The translations under genes were made by a program, and so were the position numbers. A stretch of DNA of 17,263 nt from an uncultured Curtobacterium sp. (lineage in GTDB: Bacteria; Actinomycetota; Actinomycetes; Actinomycetales; Microbacteriaceae): the NCBI GenBank assembly GCA_913774725.1, contig CAJYIG010000254.1, positions 1 to 17,263 on the forward strand, in the 5' to 3' direction. Positions 8,251 through 14,346 of this stretch are shown piece after piece. Below the pieces are notes generated by a model. It was given only the letters and a program-made list of their open reading frames with translations, had not been told where the DNA came from and made no database searches. Positions within the stretch are counted from its first letter, which is position 1, and every line of letters begins with the position of its first letter.

Positions 8251-8739
8251 TCAGACGGTGATCCGGAACACCCGGACGCCGGCGGCACGGAGCCCCGCGG
8301 TGCCGAGCCGGGTCCGCATGCTCCGGAAGGGGCGCTTGAAGCCCGACCGGGCCGAGGCGACGCCGATCTGGTGGAGGACCTCGGACGTCAGCGTGCGCTC
8401 CACCTTGGGTGCGAGCCGGGTCACGCCCGAGACCGTGATGACGATGCGCACGGCGTTCGGTGCGAGCAGCGGCGCGATGAGCTCGGCGGCCTCCTGCGCC
8501 CGGTGGAACGCAGGGTCGTCACCGGGGCGTCGGATCGCGATGACCGCCAGGTCGGCGTCGGCGTGGTCGTGCGGATCGGGGAGGTCGTCCACCCCCACGA
8601 CCCGCATCCGTGCGGCGTCGACCCCCGCTCGGACGGCGGACGCGCGGAGCACGGGGAGCAGCTCCTGCGTGCCCGCGAGCACGACCTCGGCGGTCGCGAG
8701 GTCGATGGGTTCGTGTCGTTCCCGCGGCGTTCGGGCCAT
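8251..8739 (-). CDS. Hypothetical protein, unknown function
   Basis: A 162-residue soluble protein I do not recognise. It alternates predicted strands and helices: [20 protein letters not shown] (17-36), [12 protein letters not shown] (45-56), [10 protein letters not shown] (62-71) and [13 protein letters not shown] (95-107). This suggests an alpha/beta fold, perhaps a small Rossmann-like domain. It then ends in a basic C-terminal segment ([15 protein letters not shown]). The ATG at 8739 has a good ribosome site GGAAGGA (8754-8748), eight bases upstream. It ends 114 bases before the icd start on the same strand, and icd has its own promoter candidate. A -10-like TAGTGT (8775-8770) lies upstream, divergent from the M23 gene. 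Confidence 0.65.
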   Translation of the reverse strand: MARTPRERHEPIDLATAEVVLAGTQELLPVLRASAVRAGVDAARMRVVGVDDLPDPHDHADADLAVIAIRRPGDDPAFHRAQEAAELIAPLLAPNAVRIVITVSGVTRLAPKVERTLTSEVLHQIGVASARSGFKRPFRSMRTRLGTAGLRAAGVRVFRITV

Positions 8740-8769
8740 GGCGCAGGTCCTTCCGGTCGCTGGACTCGG

Positions 8770-8775
8770 ACACTA
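8770..8775 (-). promoter_or_regulatory. -10-like box for the 162-residue gene
   Basis: TAGTGT on the minus strand would place the start site near 8763, giving a leader of about 24 bases that includes the GGAAGGA ribosome site. No clear -35. A 10-bp palindrome GTCAGCTGAC (8815-8824) lies in the middle of this divergent interval and could be a shared control site. Confidence 0.35.
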
Positions 8776-8862
8776 CCGACGAGACGCCCAGCAGGCACGC
8801 AGCGCCGGAGACACGTCAGCTGACTGCCAGCGGTTCGGTAACGGGGAGATCACGGAAGGGCC

Positions 8863-8890
8863 TGTACAAAGCGACAGACTCGTGCAGAAT
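8863..8890 (+). promoter_or_regulatory. Promoter candidate for the M23 peptidase gene
   Basis: TGTACA (8863-8868) and CAGAAT (8885-8890), each matching the consensus at four of six positions, are 16 bases apart. The ATG follows 11 bases after the -10 with no ribosome site, implying a very short leader. Confidence 0.4.
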
Positions 8891-8901
8891 GGTCTGCGGC
8901 C

Positions 8902-9960
8902 ATGACGACGACACACGACACCGACCAGCAGCAGCCGGAGACCCCGGTCGTGCACCTGTCCCGTCGCGCCGCCCTCGAGGCAGAGCGCGCCGCAGCCGGG
9001 AAGCCGGCCCGCCGCTCCCGCGCTCCCCGCCCCGCCCGCCCGGACGTCACCCCCGCGACTGCGAGCGACTCCCCCGCACCGCACACCGCGAGCGCCTCCT
9101 TCGCGACGGCTCCGGCTCCGCACACGGTCGCCGTCGCCGCCCGCTCGGGCCGGCGCGCGACCGAGGCACGTGCGACCACCGAGCACGTCGACGCCCGCAT
9201 CACCCGCGTCGTCCGCCGCACGGCCCCGAAGCCCCCCGCAGCCCGACCCACGCGTGCGGGCCGCACGCACCGCGCCAGCCGGATCACGCTCACCAGCGCC
9301 GCCGCCGCCCTCGCGATGTTCGCTGCGTCCGCGATGCCCGCCCACGCCAGCGCCGGGACGTCGACCGCCACCTCGACCCTGGCACCGCAGGTCCGCACGC
9401 AGGACTACGCCGTGACCCAGGCGGTCACGGCCGCCACGCTCGACCGCGACGACTTCACCGTCGGTGGCGGCCAGCAGGTCGTCGTCGCGGGCGACGGCAG
9501 CGCCGACGGTGCGGTCTCGTACGGCGGCGAGGTGCGCTCGCCCTTCCCGGGCCCCGTGCGGATGAGCTCGGGCTTCGGCTACCGCTCCGCTCCGTGTGCC
9601 GCGTGCTCCTCCCTGCACCAGGGCCTCGACTTCAACCCCGGCATGGGCGCTCCGATCGGTGCCGTCGCCGCCGGCAAGGTCCGGGTCTCCGGTACGTACT
9701 TCTCGTACGGCACCGCGGTGATCATCGACCACGTGATCGACGGCCGTCGGGTGTCGACGCTCTACGGGCACATGATCCCCGGCTCCTCGCCACTGCGGGC
9801 CGGTGACACGGTCGCCGCCGGACAGTTCATCGGGAAGGTGGGCTCCTCCGGGGTCTCGACGGGTGCGCACCTGCACCTCGAGGTGCTCATGGACGGCGTG
9901 ACCCCGATCGATCCCGAGGCCTGGCTCGAGGCGCGGATCGGCCGCTCGCTCACGATCTGA
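8902..9960 (+). CDS. M23-family metallopeptidase (LytM-like), membrane-anchored or secreted
   Basis: A 352-residue cell-wall hydrolase candidate that would cut peptidoglycan peptide cross-links. The LytM domain (about 210-345) keeps the zinc and catalytic residues: HQGLD (His239, Asp243), YGH (His290) and HLH (His323, His325). The single hydrophobic segment is far from the N-terminus (about 128-148, followed by AMPAHASA, a possible signal-peptidase site). Before it lie some 125 residues rich in Ala, Arg and Pro, probably cytoplasmic and disordered. A cysteine pair at 232 and 235 sits just before the active-site His. The ATG at 8902 lacks a Shine-Dalgarno. The stop is followed at once by a small hairpin (9962-9983), and the gene appears monocistronic. 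Confidence 0.9.
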   Translation: MTTTHDTDQQQPETPVVHLSRRAALEAERAAAGKPARRSRAPRPARPDVTPATASDSPAPHTASASFATAPAPHTVAVAARSGRRATEARATTEHVDARITRVVRRTAPKPPAARPTRAGRTHRASRITLTSAAAALAMFAASAMPAHASAGTSTATSTLAPQVRTQDYAVTQAVTAATLDRDDFTVGGGQQVVVAGDGSADGAVSYGGEVRSPFPGPVRMSSGFGYRSAPCAACSSLHQGLDFNPGMGAPIGAVAAGKVRVSGTYFSYGTAVIIDHVIDGRRVSTLYGHMIPGSSPLRAGDTVAAGQFIGKVGSSGVSTGAHLHLEVLMDGVTPIDPEAWLEARIGRSLTI

Positions 9961-9961
9961 C

Positions 9962-9983
9962 CCGGCGGCTCCGCTGCCGCCGG
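9962..9983 (+). terminator. Hairpin after the M23 gene
   Basis: CCGGCGGC (9962-9969) and GCCGCCGG (9976-9983) pair perfectly around a 6-base loop directly after the M23 stop codon. No T-run follows. Confidence 0.5.
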
Positions 9984-10057
9984 ACGTCCCGCGCCGCGTG
10001 CCCCGGACGCACAGCCCTCGTGCAGCACCGGTGCGGCGACGTCCCAGCAGTCCTGTG

Positions 10058-10063
10058 CATGAT
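10058..10063 (+). promoter_or_regulatory. -10-like box upstream of the hlyC-type leader ORF
   Basis: CATGAT ends six bases before the ATG of the short ORF at 10070, the same spacing as the leaderless genes in this window, though the box is weaker than TANNNT. It lies inside the inverted repeat CTGTG-N6-CACAG (10053-10068). Confidence 0.35.
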
Positions 10064-10069
10064 CACAGC

Positions 10070-10126
10070 ATGGACGATCACCACAGACCGCCCGCCCGTC
10101 GCCGATCCTCGGTGGTCAACCGCTGA
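10070..10126 (+). CDS. Putative 18-residue upstream ORF / leader peptide
   Basis: A short ORF encoding MDDHHRPPARRRSSVVNR whose TGA overlaps the ATG of the following CNNM-CBS gene (TGATG at 10124-10128). A -10-like box six bases upstream suggests it is translated from the 5' end of the mRNA. The main gene has no Shine-Dalgarno, so its translation may depend on ribosomes terminating here. The Pro-Pro followed by an Arg cluster could slow ribosomes. A peptide product is not demonstrated and the ORF is short enough to arise by chance. Confidence 0.4.
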   Translation: MDDHHRPPARRRSSVVNR

Positions 10127-11442
10127 TGGACGCCGACACCTGGATCGCCTTCGGGCTCGTCATCCTCTTCGTGCTCGTCGGCGGTGTCTTCGCCGCGGCG
10201 GAGATCGCCCTCGTCTCGCTCCGCGAGTCCCAGCTGCAGCAGCTCGAACGGCGTGGTGCCCGCGGCGCCCGGGTCGCCGCGCTCGGCCGCGACCCGAACC
10301 GCTTCCTGTCGGCCGTGCAGATCGGCGTGACGGTCGCCGGGTTCTTCTCGGCCGCCTACGGTGCGTCGTCGATCGCTCCGGACGTCGCACCGCTGCTGTC
10401 CGGCCTCGGACTCGACCAGGTTGCGGCCGAGGCGGTCGCGCTGGTCCTGATGACGCTGGTCATCGCGTACCTGTCGCTCGTCTTCGGCGAGCTCGTGCCG
10501 AAGCGCCTCGCCCTGCAGCGCGCCGAGGGCTTCTCGATGGCCGTCGCGCCGACGCTCGACCGCTTCGCGACCCTGATGCGCCCGGTGATCTGGGTGCTGT
10601 CGAAGACCACGAACGGTGTGGTCCGGCTCCTCGGCGGCGATCCGGACGCCCGCAGCGAGTCGATGAGCACCGAGGAGCTCCGCGGCCTGGTCGAGGACCA
10701 CGACGCCATCGACGCGCAGGGCCGTCGCATCGCCCGGAGCGCGCTCGACGCCGGTGACCGGATCCTCCGCGAGTCGATGCGCCCCTGGTACGACGTCTCG
10801 ACGATCGACGCGTCGCTGAGCATCGCCGATGCGACCGACCACGCCATCGAGGAGGGGCACACCCGCTACCTGGTCATCGAGGGCTCCCGCGACGACGTCT
10901 CGGGCTTCGTGCACCTGCGCGACCTGCTCCGTCCGACCGACCCGACGGCGCCCGTCTCGGCGCTCGTCCGCCCGGTGCTCGCGCTGCCGGAGACGAAGTC
11001 GCTGTCGAGCGCGATCGCGGACATGCGCACCGCGGGCCACCAGATCGCGCTCGTCGTGGACGAGTACGGCGGCAGCGCGGGCATGGTCACGCTCGAGGCG
11101 CTGCTCGAGGACCTGGTCGGTCGCATCAGGGATGAGTACGACCCGCCCGCGGCGGAGTCGGACGGCATCGACGGTGCGACCGTGCTCGAGGACCTCGCGG
11201 CCGACGGTGGCCCCCAGTTGCCGGACGGCGACTACGAGACCGTCGGCGGGCTCGTGCAGGTGCACCTCGACCGGGTCCCGCGGGTCGGTGACGTCGTCGA
11301 CGCCGGTGAGCACCGCCTCGAGGTCACCGAGATGGACGGGCACCGCGTGGCCCGGGTCCGGGTCACGGCGCGGGCTGCGGACGCCGCAGCGACGGCGCCG
11401 ACGACGTCCGAGTCGCCGACGACGGCCCCGCCCGTCGCCTGA
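10126..11442 (+). CDS. HlyC/CorC-type transporter: CNNM (DUF21), CBS pair, CorC_HlyC domain
   Basis: A 438-residue membrane protein often annotated as hemolysin-like, but better viewed as a CNNM/CorC-type divalent-cation (Mg2+/Co2+) efflux-related protein. The N-terminal DUF21 domain has hydrophobic segments near residues 5-29, 60-84 and 95-120, with conserved FAAAEIALVSLRESQ (22-36) and FGELVPKRLAL (119-129). A CBS pair follows (about 200-325), including YLVIEG, VDEYGGSAGMVTLE and LLEDLVGRIRDE. The CorC_HlyC domain spans about 335-415, and the last 25 residues are low-complexity. No Shine-Dalgarno precedes the ATG at 10126; its start overlaps the stop of an 18-codon ORF. A very strong terminator hairpin follows 12 bases after the stop. 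Confidence 0.9.
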   Translation: MDADTWIAFGLVILFVLVGGVFAAAEIALVSLRESQLQQLERRGARGARVAALGRDPNRFLSAVQIGVTVAGFFSAAYGASSIAPDVAPLLSGLGLDQVAAEAVALVLMTLVIAYLSLVFGELVPKRLALQRAEGFSMAVAPTLDRFATLMRPVIWVLSKTTNGVVRLLGGDPDARSESMSTEELRGLVEDHDAIDAQGRRIARSALDAGDRILRESMRPWYDVSTIDASLSIADATDHAIEEGHTRYLVIEGSRDDVSGFVHLRDLLRPTDPTAPVSALVRPVLALPETKSLSSAIADMRTAGHQIALVVDEYGGSAGMVTLEALLEDLVGRIRDEYDPPAAESDGIDGATVLEDLAADGGPQLPDGDYETVGGLVQVHLDRVPRVGDVVDAGEHRLEVTEMDGHRVARVRVTARAADAAATAPTTSESPTTAPPVA

Positions 11443-11454
11443 TCGGTCCGACCA

Positions 11455-11500
11455 CCGGACGGGAGGCGCGGTGCCGGCCCGCACCGCGCCTCCCGTCCGG
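11455..11500 (+). terminator. Strong hairpin terminator downstream of the hlyC-type gene
   Basis: Perfect 20-bp arms (11455-11474 and 11481-11500) with a CGGCCC loop. Nineteen bases of the arm (CGGACGGGAGGCGCGGTGC) are identical to the hairpin after icd. No T-run. Confidence 0.85.
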
Positions 11501-11520
11501 CACCGGTCCCGCAGTGCTCG

Positions 11521-11556
11521 CCGGTCCCACCGGTCTCACGGGTCCCGCGAGTCCCG
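11521..11556. repeat. Degenerate 9-bp tandem repeat
   Basis: Four 9-bp units: CCGGTCCCA, CCGGTCTCA, CGGGTCCCG and CGAGTCCCG. They lie 20 bases beyond the terminator of the hlyC-type gene and share CCGGTCC with the reverse complement of the 9-bp array beyond the icd terminator. Confidence 0.65.
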
Positions 11557-11580
11557 CGGCGCGAGACACCCCGTGGTCCA

Positions 11581-11651
11581 CGAGACGCCGCCGGTTCCGG
11601 CGGCGTCTCGGTCGGTCGGCGGCGTCTCGGTCGTCCGGCGGCGTCTCGGTC
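11581..11651. repeat. 30-bp palindrome plus 19-bp repeats upstream of the XRE regulator
   Basis: CGAGACGCCGCCGG (11581-11594) is a perfect reverse complement of CCGGCGGCGTCTCG (11597-11610), with two bases between. The half-site CGGCGGCGTCTCGGTC then recurs exactly at 11598-11613, 11617-11632 and 11636-11651, with a 19-bp period. It may be an operator array for the regulator encoded at 11718, or an intergenic repeat element. Confidence 0.8.
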
Positions 11652-11705
11652 CCCGGCGCTGTGGCGGGTACCGCCCGTGCCTGTCGCCGCGACCGCACCG
11701 CCACG

Positions 11706-11711
11706 TACGCT
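11706..11711 (+). promoter_or_regulatory. -10 box for leaderless XRE regulator gene
   Basis: TACGCT ends six bases before the ATG at 11718. No Shine-Dalgarno is present. The expected -35 position holds only a weak match (TGTCGC, 11682-11687). Confidence 0.5.
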
Positions 11712-11717
11712 CGTCGC

Positions 11718-12623
11718 ATGGGTATCGACGTGCGCAACGAGATCCGTGACTTCCTGTCCTCGCGGCGGGCCCGGCTCACCCCCGACGAGGTCGGCATGCC
11801 GTCCTTCGGCGGCGGCGTCCGTCGCGTGCCGGGGCTCCGACGCCACGAAGTCGCGATGCTCGCCGGGGTGAGCGTCGACTACTACACGCGGCTCGAGCGC
11901 GGCTCGCTCAAGGGCGTCTCGGACAGCGTGCTCGAGGGCCTGGCCGGTGCGCTGCAGCTCGACGAGGACGAACGGGTGCACCTGTTCGACCTCGCACGGC
12001 TGGCGAACGCCGGCGTCAAGGTCATGCACCGGAACGTGCCGACGCGGGTCCGGCCGGGCGTGCAGCGCCTGCTCGACGCGATCACCGGGGCGCCCGCGTG
12101 GGTGCGGAACGAGCGCGGCGACGTCGTCGCGACGAACGAGCTCGGCCGCGCGCTGTACGCACCGATGTTCGCGGGCCCGGGCCGTCCCGTGAACACCGCG
12201 CGGTTCACGTTCCTCGACCCGGTCGCGCGTGACTTCTTCCCCGACTGGGCCGCCACCGCTCGCGAGGCCGTCGCCGTCCTCCGTGCCGCCGCGGTCGCGA
12301 ACCCCTGCGAGCCCGGTCTCGTGACCCTCGTCGGCGAGCTCTCCACCCGGAGCGAGGAGTTCCGCGGCTGGTGGGCGGCGCACGACGTCCGGGTGCACCG
12401 ACGCGGCGGCAAGCGCATCACGCACCCGATCGTCGGCGAGCTGCAGCTCGACTTCGAGGCGCTCGAGCTCGTCGCCGACCCGGGACTGACGATGTTCACG
12501 TACTCGGCGGAGCCGGGCAGCGAGTCGGAGCGCTCGCTCGCGCTGCTCGGGACCTGGGCCGCGACCGAGCGGTCCGAGCGGCTCGCCGCCGTGCGCGCGG
12601 GCGAGGTGGAGCAGGACGACTGA
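11718..12623 (+). CDS. XRE-family helix-turn-helix regulator with MmyB-like ligand domain
   Basis: A 301-residue regulator. An XRE helix-turn-helix spans about 35-85: RRVPGLRRHEVAMLAGVS (35-52) and VDYYTRLERG (53-62), the hallmark of this actinobacterial subfamily. The MmyB-like ligand-binding domain (about 105-275, PAS-like) begins with RVRPGVQRLLDAITGAPAWV and contains RNERGDVVATNELGRALY and TRSEEFRGWWAAHDV. Such proteins often control a neighbouring reductase or transporter, but the flanking genes give no clear target. The ligand is unknown, although other MmyB-like domains bind fatty acids. The start is fixed by TACGCT six bases upstream. The 19-bp repeats just upstream are candidate autoregulatory sites. 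Confidence 0.9.
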   Translation: MGIDVRNEIRDFLSSRRARLTPDEVGMPSFGGGVRRVPGLRRHEVAMLAGVSVDYYTRLERGSLKGVSDSVLEGLAGALQLDEDERVHLFDLARLANAGVKVMHRNVPTRVRPGVQRLLDAITGAPAWVRNERGDVVATNELGRALYAPMFAGPGRPVNTARFTFLDPVARDFFPDWAATAREAVAVLRAAAVANPCEPGLVTLVGELSTRSEEFRGWWAAHDVRVHRRGGKRITHPIVGELQLDFEALELVADPGLTMFTYSAEPGSESERSLALLGTWAATERSERLAAVRAGEVEQDD

Positions 12624-12666
12624 CCGGCAGGCACCGCGGGTCCTGAGCGAGTGCGGACAGACGGCG

Positions 12667-12909
12667 TCAGGGTGCCGTCGGCCCCGTCGGGCGGTCGCGG
12701 TCGCCGGTGTCCTCGTCGTCGCCACCCAGCGTGTCGACGAGCGCATCCACACGGAGCCGGTCGATGCGCAGTTCCTTCTCGATCGCGGTCAGCCGCAGCA
12801 CCCGCACCGCGGCGAACACGAGCACGATGAGCGCGACGACGAGCACGAGCAGCAGCAGCACGACCGCCAGGTAGACGATGCTGACGACGGCGAATCCCCC
12901 GGAGACCAT
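12667..12909 (-). CDS. Small single-helix membrane protein
   Basis: An 80-residue protein with one long hydrophobic helix (about residues 8-36, rich in Val, Leu and Ile), then a short segment with alternating charge (IEKELRIDRLRVDALVDTLG) that could form a helix, and an acidic, disordered tail. I do not recognise a family. The ATG at 12909 is six bases after TAGCGT (12921-12916), so it is probably leaderless. It is divergent from the methyltransferase-like gene, with only 38 bases between the two start codons, so their promoters nearly overlap. Its stop lies 43 bases from the stop of the convergent XRE regulator gene, with no obvious terminator between. Confidence 0.65.
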   Translation of the reverse strand: MVSGGFAVVSIVYLAVVLLLLVLVVALIVLVFAAVRVLRLTAIEKELRIDRLRVDALVDTLGGDDEDTGDRDRPTGPTAP

Positions 12910-12915
12910 GCAGCG

Positions 12916-12941
12916 ACGCTAGCAGGGTGCGTTCGTAGGGT
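12916..12941. promoter_or_regulatory. Back-to-back leaderless promoters
   Basis: TAGCGT on the minus strand (12921-12916) and TAGGGT on the plus strand (12936-12941) each end six bases before their start codons (12909 and 12948). With so little space, each -35 region must overlap the other gene's -10 region or coding sequence, so the two promoters may compete. Confidence 0.5.
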
Positions 12942-12947
12942 GGGGCG

Positions 12948-13607
12948 ATGACGAGGATGCCGGTGGACGACGACACTGCCGCGCTCGTGCGGCGACACCG
13001 CCGCCCGGAACCCTCGTTCGTCCGCGCGGTCGCAAAGGCCCTCGGTGGCGCCAGCACCGTGCGCGAGGTCCGCCCGGGACCGGTCTCGTACGTGCCCGCG
13101 GACCGCCGGGTCGTCGCCGAGGGGGACGCTGACGGGGATGCCGACGCCACGCTGCTGACCTTCCCGACCGAGGACACCCTCGCCGCTCTCGCGCCGCCAG
13201 CCGGGAGTCGGGTCGTCGTGCTCGCGCGCGACCCGGAACGCCTCCGTGCCGCGTGGCTCGCCGAGTACGCGCCCGAGGTGGTCGCCGCCGAGGCCCGGAC
13301 GCTGCCGACCGTCGACGCGCTCGCGTCACTCGTCGGACCGTCCGCCGAGGTCGTGCGCCTGCCGGTGCCGTTCACCTGCGTGGACGGCTTCGGCGAGGGG
13401 TACTACGCGCGGCCGGAACGGCTCCTCGACGCCGACGTCCGCGCCGCCGATCCCGCCTGGCGCCTGGTCGACGACCTGACCGCTCGCCGCTCGGTCGCCG
13501 CCCTGCGGAACGCGCTCGCGTCGGGCGAGTGGGACACCCGGTACGGGTCGCTCCGCCGGCAGCCCGCGCTCGACGGGGCGGTCGTCCTGCTGCGCCCGGT
13601 GCCCTGA
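12948..13607 (+). CDS. Methyltransferase-like protein with degenerate SAM site
   Basis: A 219-residue protein. Its C-terminal half resembles small actinobacterial class I methyltransferases: VPFTCVDGFGEGYYARPERLL (about 140-160; compare DCxDGFxxAfwxRPExYLD) and LASGEWDTRYGSL (190-202). The N-terminal region retains the outline of motif I, with VRPGPVSYVPADRRVVA (41-57) where relatives have a VGAGxGSYEPxDRxVvA-type sequence. The Gly-x-Gly-x-Gly that binds S-adenosylmethionine is lost. The protein is also shorter than usual and has acidic low-complexity sequence (GDADGDADA, 59-67) after this motif. It is probably a non-catalytic or repurposed paralogue; this is inferred from remembered family patterns. 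The start is supported by TAGGGT six bases upstream. Confidence 0.65.
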   Translation: MTRMPVDDDTAALVRRHRRPEPSFVRAVAKALGGASTVREVRPGPVSYVPADRRVVAEGDADGDADATLLTFPTEDTLAALAPPAGSRVVVLARDPERLRAAWLAEYAPEVVAAEARTLPTVDALASLVGPSAEVVRLPVPFTCVDGFGEGYYARPERLLDADVRAADPAWRLVDDLTARRSVAALRNALASGEWDTRYGSLRRQPALDGAVVLLRPVP

Positions 13608-13649
13608 CCACTCCGGGCCGCGCGACACGCCCGGCTTGACACGCCGTCG

Positions 13650-13655
13650 TACGCT
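13650..13655 (+). promoter_or_regulatory. -10 box upstream of FBP-gene leader ORF
   Basis: TACGCT ends six bases before a GTG at 13662, the standard spacing for leaderless genes in this window. A perfect TTGACA (13636-13641) is nearby but only 8 bases away, too close to be its -35; a start from TTGACA with another -10 cannot be excluded. Confidence 0.4.
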
Positions 13656-13661
13656 GGATCC

Positions 13662-13712
13662 GTGAGTCAGCAGGAGGTGGTCGGCGCGCAGAGCGCCGGC
13701 ATCAGGGCGTGA
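13662..13712 (+). CDS. Putative 16-residue leader peptide upstream of the FBP-domain gene
   Basis: A GTG-started ORF reading MSQQEVVGAQSAGIRA, immediately downstream of a TACGCT -10 box. Its TGA forms the loop of a small hairpin (GGGCG 13705-13709, CGCCC 13713-13717), and a second hairpin follows at 13720-13741. The FBP start codon is 106 bases further on. This layout resembles a translational attenuator, but expression of the peptide is not shown and a chance ORF is possible. Confidence 0.4.
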   Translation: MSQQEVVGAQSAGIRA

Positions 13713-13719
13713 CGCCCCC

Positions 13720-13741
13720 GGCTGTGCCCTCCGGCACGGCC
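13720..13741 (+). promoter_or_regulatory. Leader hairpin, possible attenuator
   Basis: GGCTGTGCC (13720-13728) pairs with GGCACGGCC (13733-13741) over 9 bp with one G-U pair and a CTCC loop. No T-run follows. A further hairpin (GGCGC 13778-13782, GCGCC 13789-13793) lies nearer the FBP start codon. Confidence 0.45.
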
Positions 13742-13818
13742 GCGTTCGTCGAACCCTGACCACCCCTCTGCCCGTGCGGCGCATCACCGCGCCCGGGCCC
13801 GTCGAGAGCGACCACACC

Positions 13819-14301
13819 GTGCTGCCCATCAGCGAGAAGACCATCCGTTCGTCCTTCGTCAACGCCTCCCGCAAGGAGGTCACCGATCTGACGCTGCCCA
13901 CCGACCTCGAGACGCTGGACTGGGAGTCGCTCGACTTCCTCGGCTGGCGCGACCCGAAGACCGCACGCCGCGCCTACGCCGTCGTCCCCACGATCGAGGG
14001 CGACCTCGTCGGCATCCTGTTCCGGCAGGCCGAGGCGTCGCCGCGCGCACGGGCCCAGTGCTCGTGGTGCCAGGACGTGAAGCTGCCCAACGACGTCGTG
14101 TTCTACTCCGCCAAGCGCTCGGGGAAGGCCGGCCGGAACGGCAACACCGTCGGGACGCTCGTCTGCCAGGACTTCCAGTGCTCCCGGAACGTCCGGCGCC
14201 CGGTCCCCCTGGCGTACGACGGCTACGACGTCGAGGCCGCCCGGGTCCGGCGGATCGAGGACCTGCAGCTCCGGATCGCGTCCTTCGCCGCCGAGCTCTG
14301 A
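13819..14301 (+). CDS. FBP-domain zinc-finger protein (FusB/EF-G-binding-like)
   Basis: A 160-residue protein of the actinobacterial FBP family, related to the C-terminal domain of FusB-type proteins, which bind elongation factor G and protect it from fusidic acid. Key features are ISEKTIRSSFVNASRKEV (4-21), LDFLGWRDPK (38-47) and a four-cysteine treble-clef zinc site: CSWC (Cys81, Cys84) and CQDFQC (Cys116, Cys121). The basic segment SAKRSGKAGRNGNTVGTLVC (97-116) leads into the second pair. By analogy it may help ribosome or EF-G recycling; resistance is not implied. GTG 13819 is chosen because family members begin about here (LPISEKTIR); an in-frame GTG at 13774 would add 15 residues. Only a weak GAGAG ribosome site is visible. 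Its leader is unusually long. Confidence 0.85.
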   Translation: MLPISEKTIRSSFVNASRKEVTDLTLPTDLETLDWESLDFLGWRDPKTARRAYAVVPTIEGDLVGILFRQAEASPRARAQCSWCQDVKLPNDVVFYSAKRSGKAGRNGNTVGTLVCQDFQCSRNVRRPVPLAYDGYDVEAARVRRIEDLQLRIASFAAEL

Positions 14302-14320
14302 CGCCGGGAAACGCCGGCGT
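14301..14320 (+). terminator. Small hairpin at the FBP gene stop codon
   Basis: ACGCCGG (14301-14307) and CCGGCGT (14314-14320) pair over 7 bp with a GAAACG loop. The stem begins with the last base of the FBP stop codon and ends 14 bases before the next gene's -10 box. Confidence 0.45.
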
Positions 14321-14333
14321 AACGCGGGGTCCC

Positions 14334-14339
14334 TAGGGT
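14334..14339 (+). promoter_or_regulatory. -10 box for leaderless uraD-uraH gene
   Basis: TAGGGT ends seven bases before GTG 14347. This decides between GTG 14347 and the in-frame GTG at 14338, which overlaps the box. Confidence 0.5.
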
Positions 14340-14346
14340 GTGGCGG

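Noticed and set aside
10053..10068. Possible CRP/GlxR site (TGTG...CACA)
   Set aside because: The half-sites are separated by six bases, where the TGTGA-N6-TCACA consensus leaves eight between TGTG and CACA. It is kept only as an inverted repeat around the leader ORF.
13636..13655. TTGACA plus TACGCT as a -35/-10 pair
   Set aside because: The spacer is only 8 bases, and standard promoters need about 17. Only the -10 box fits the leaderless rule.
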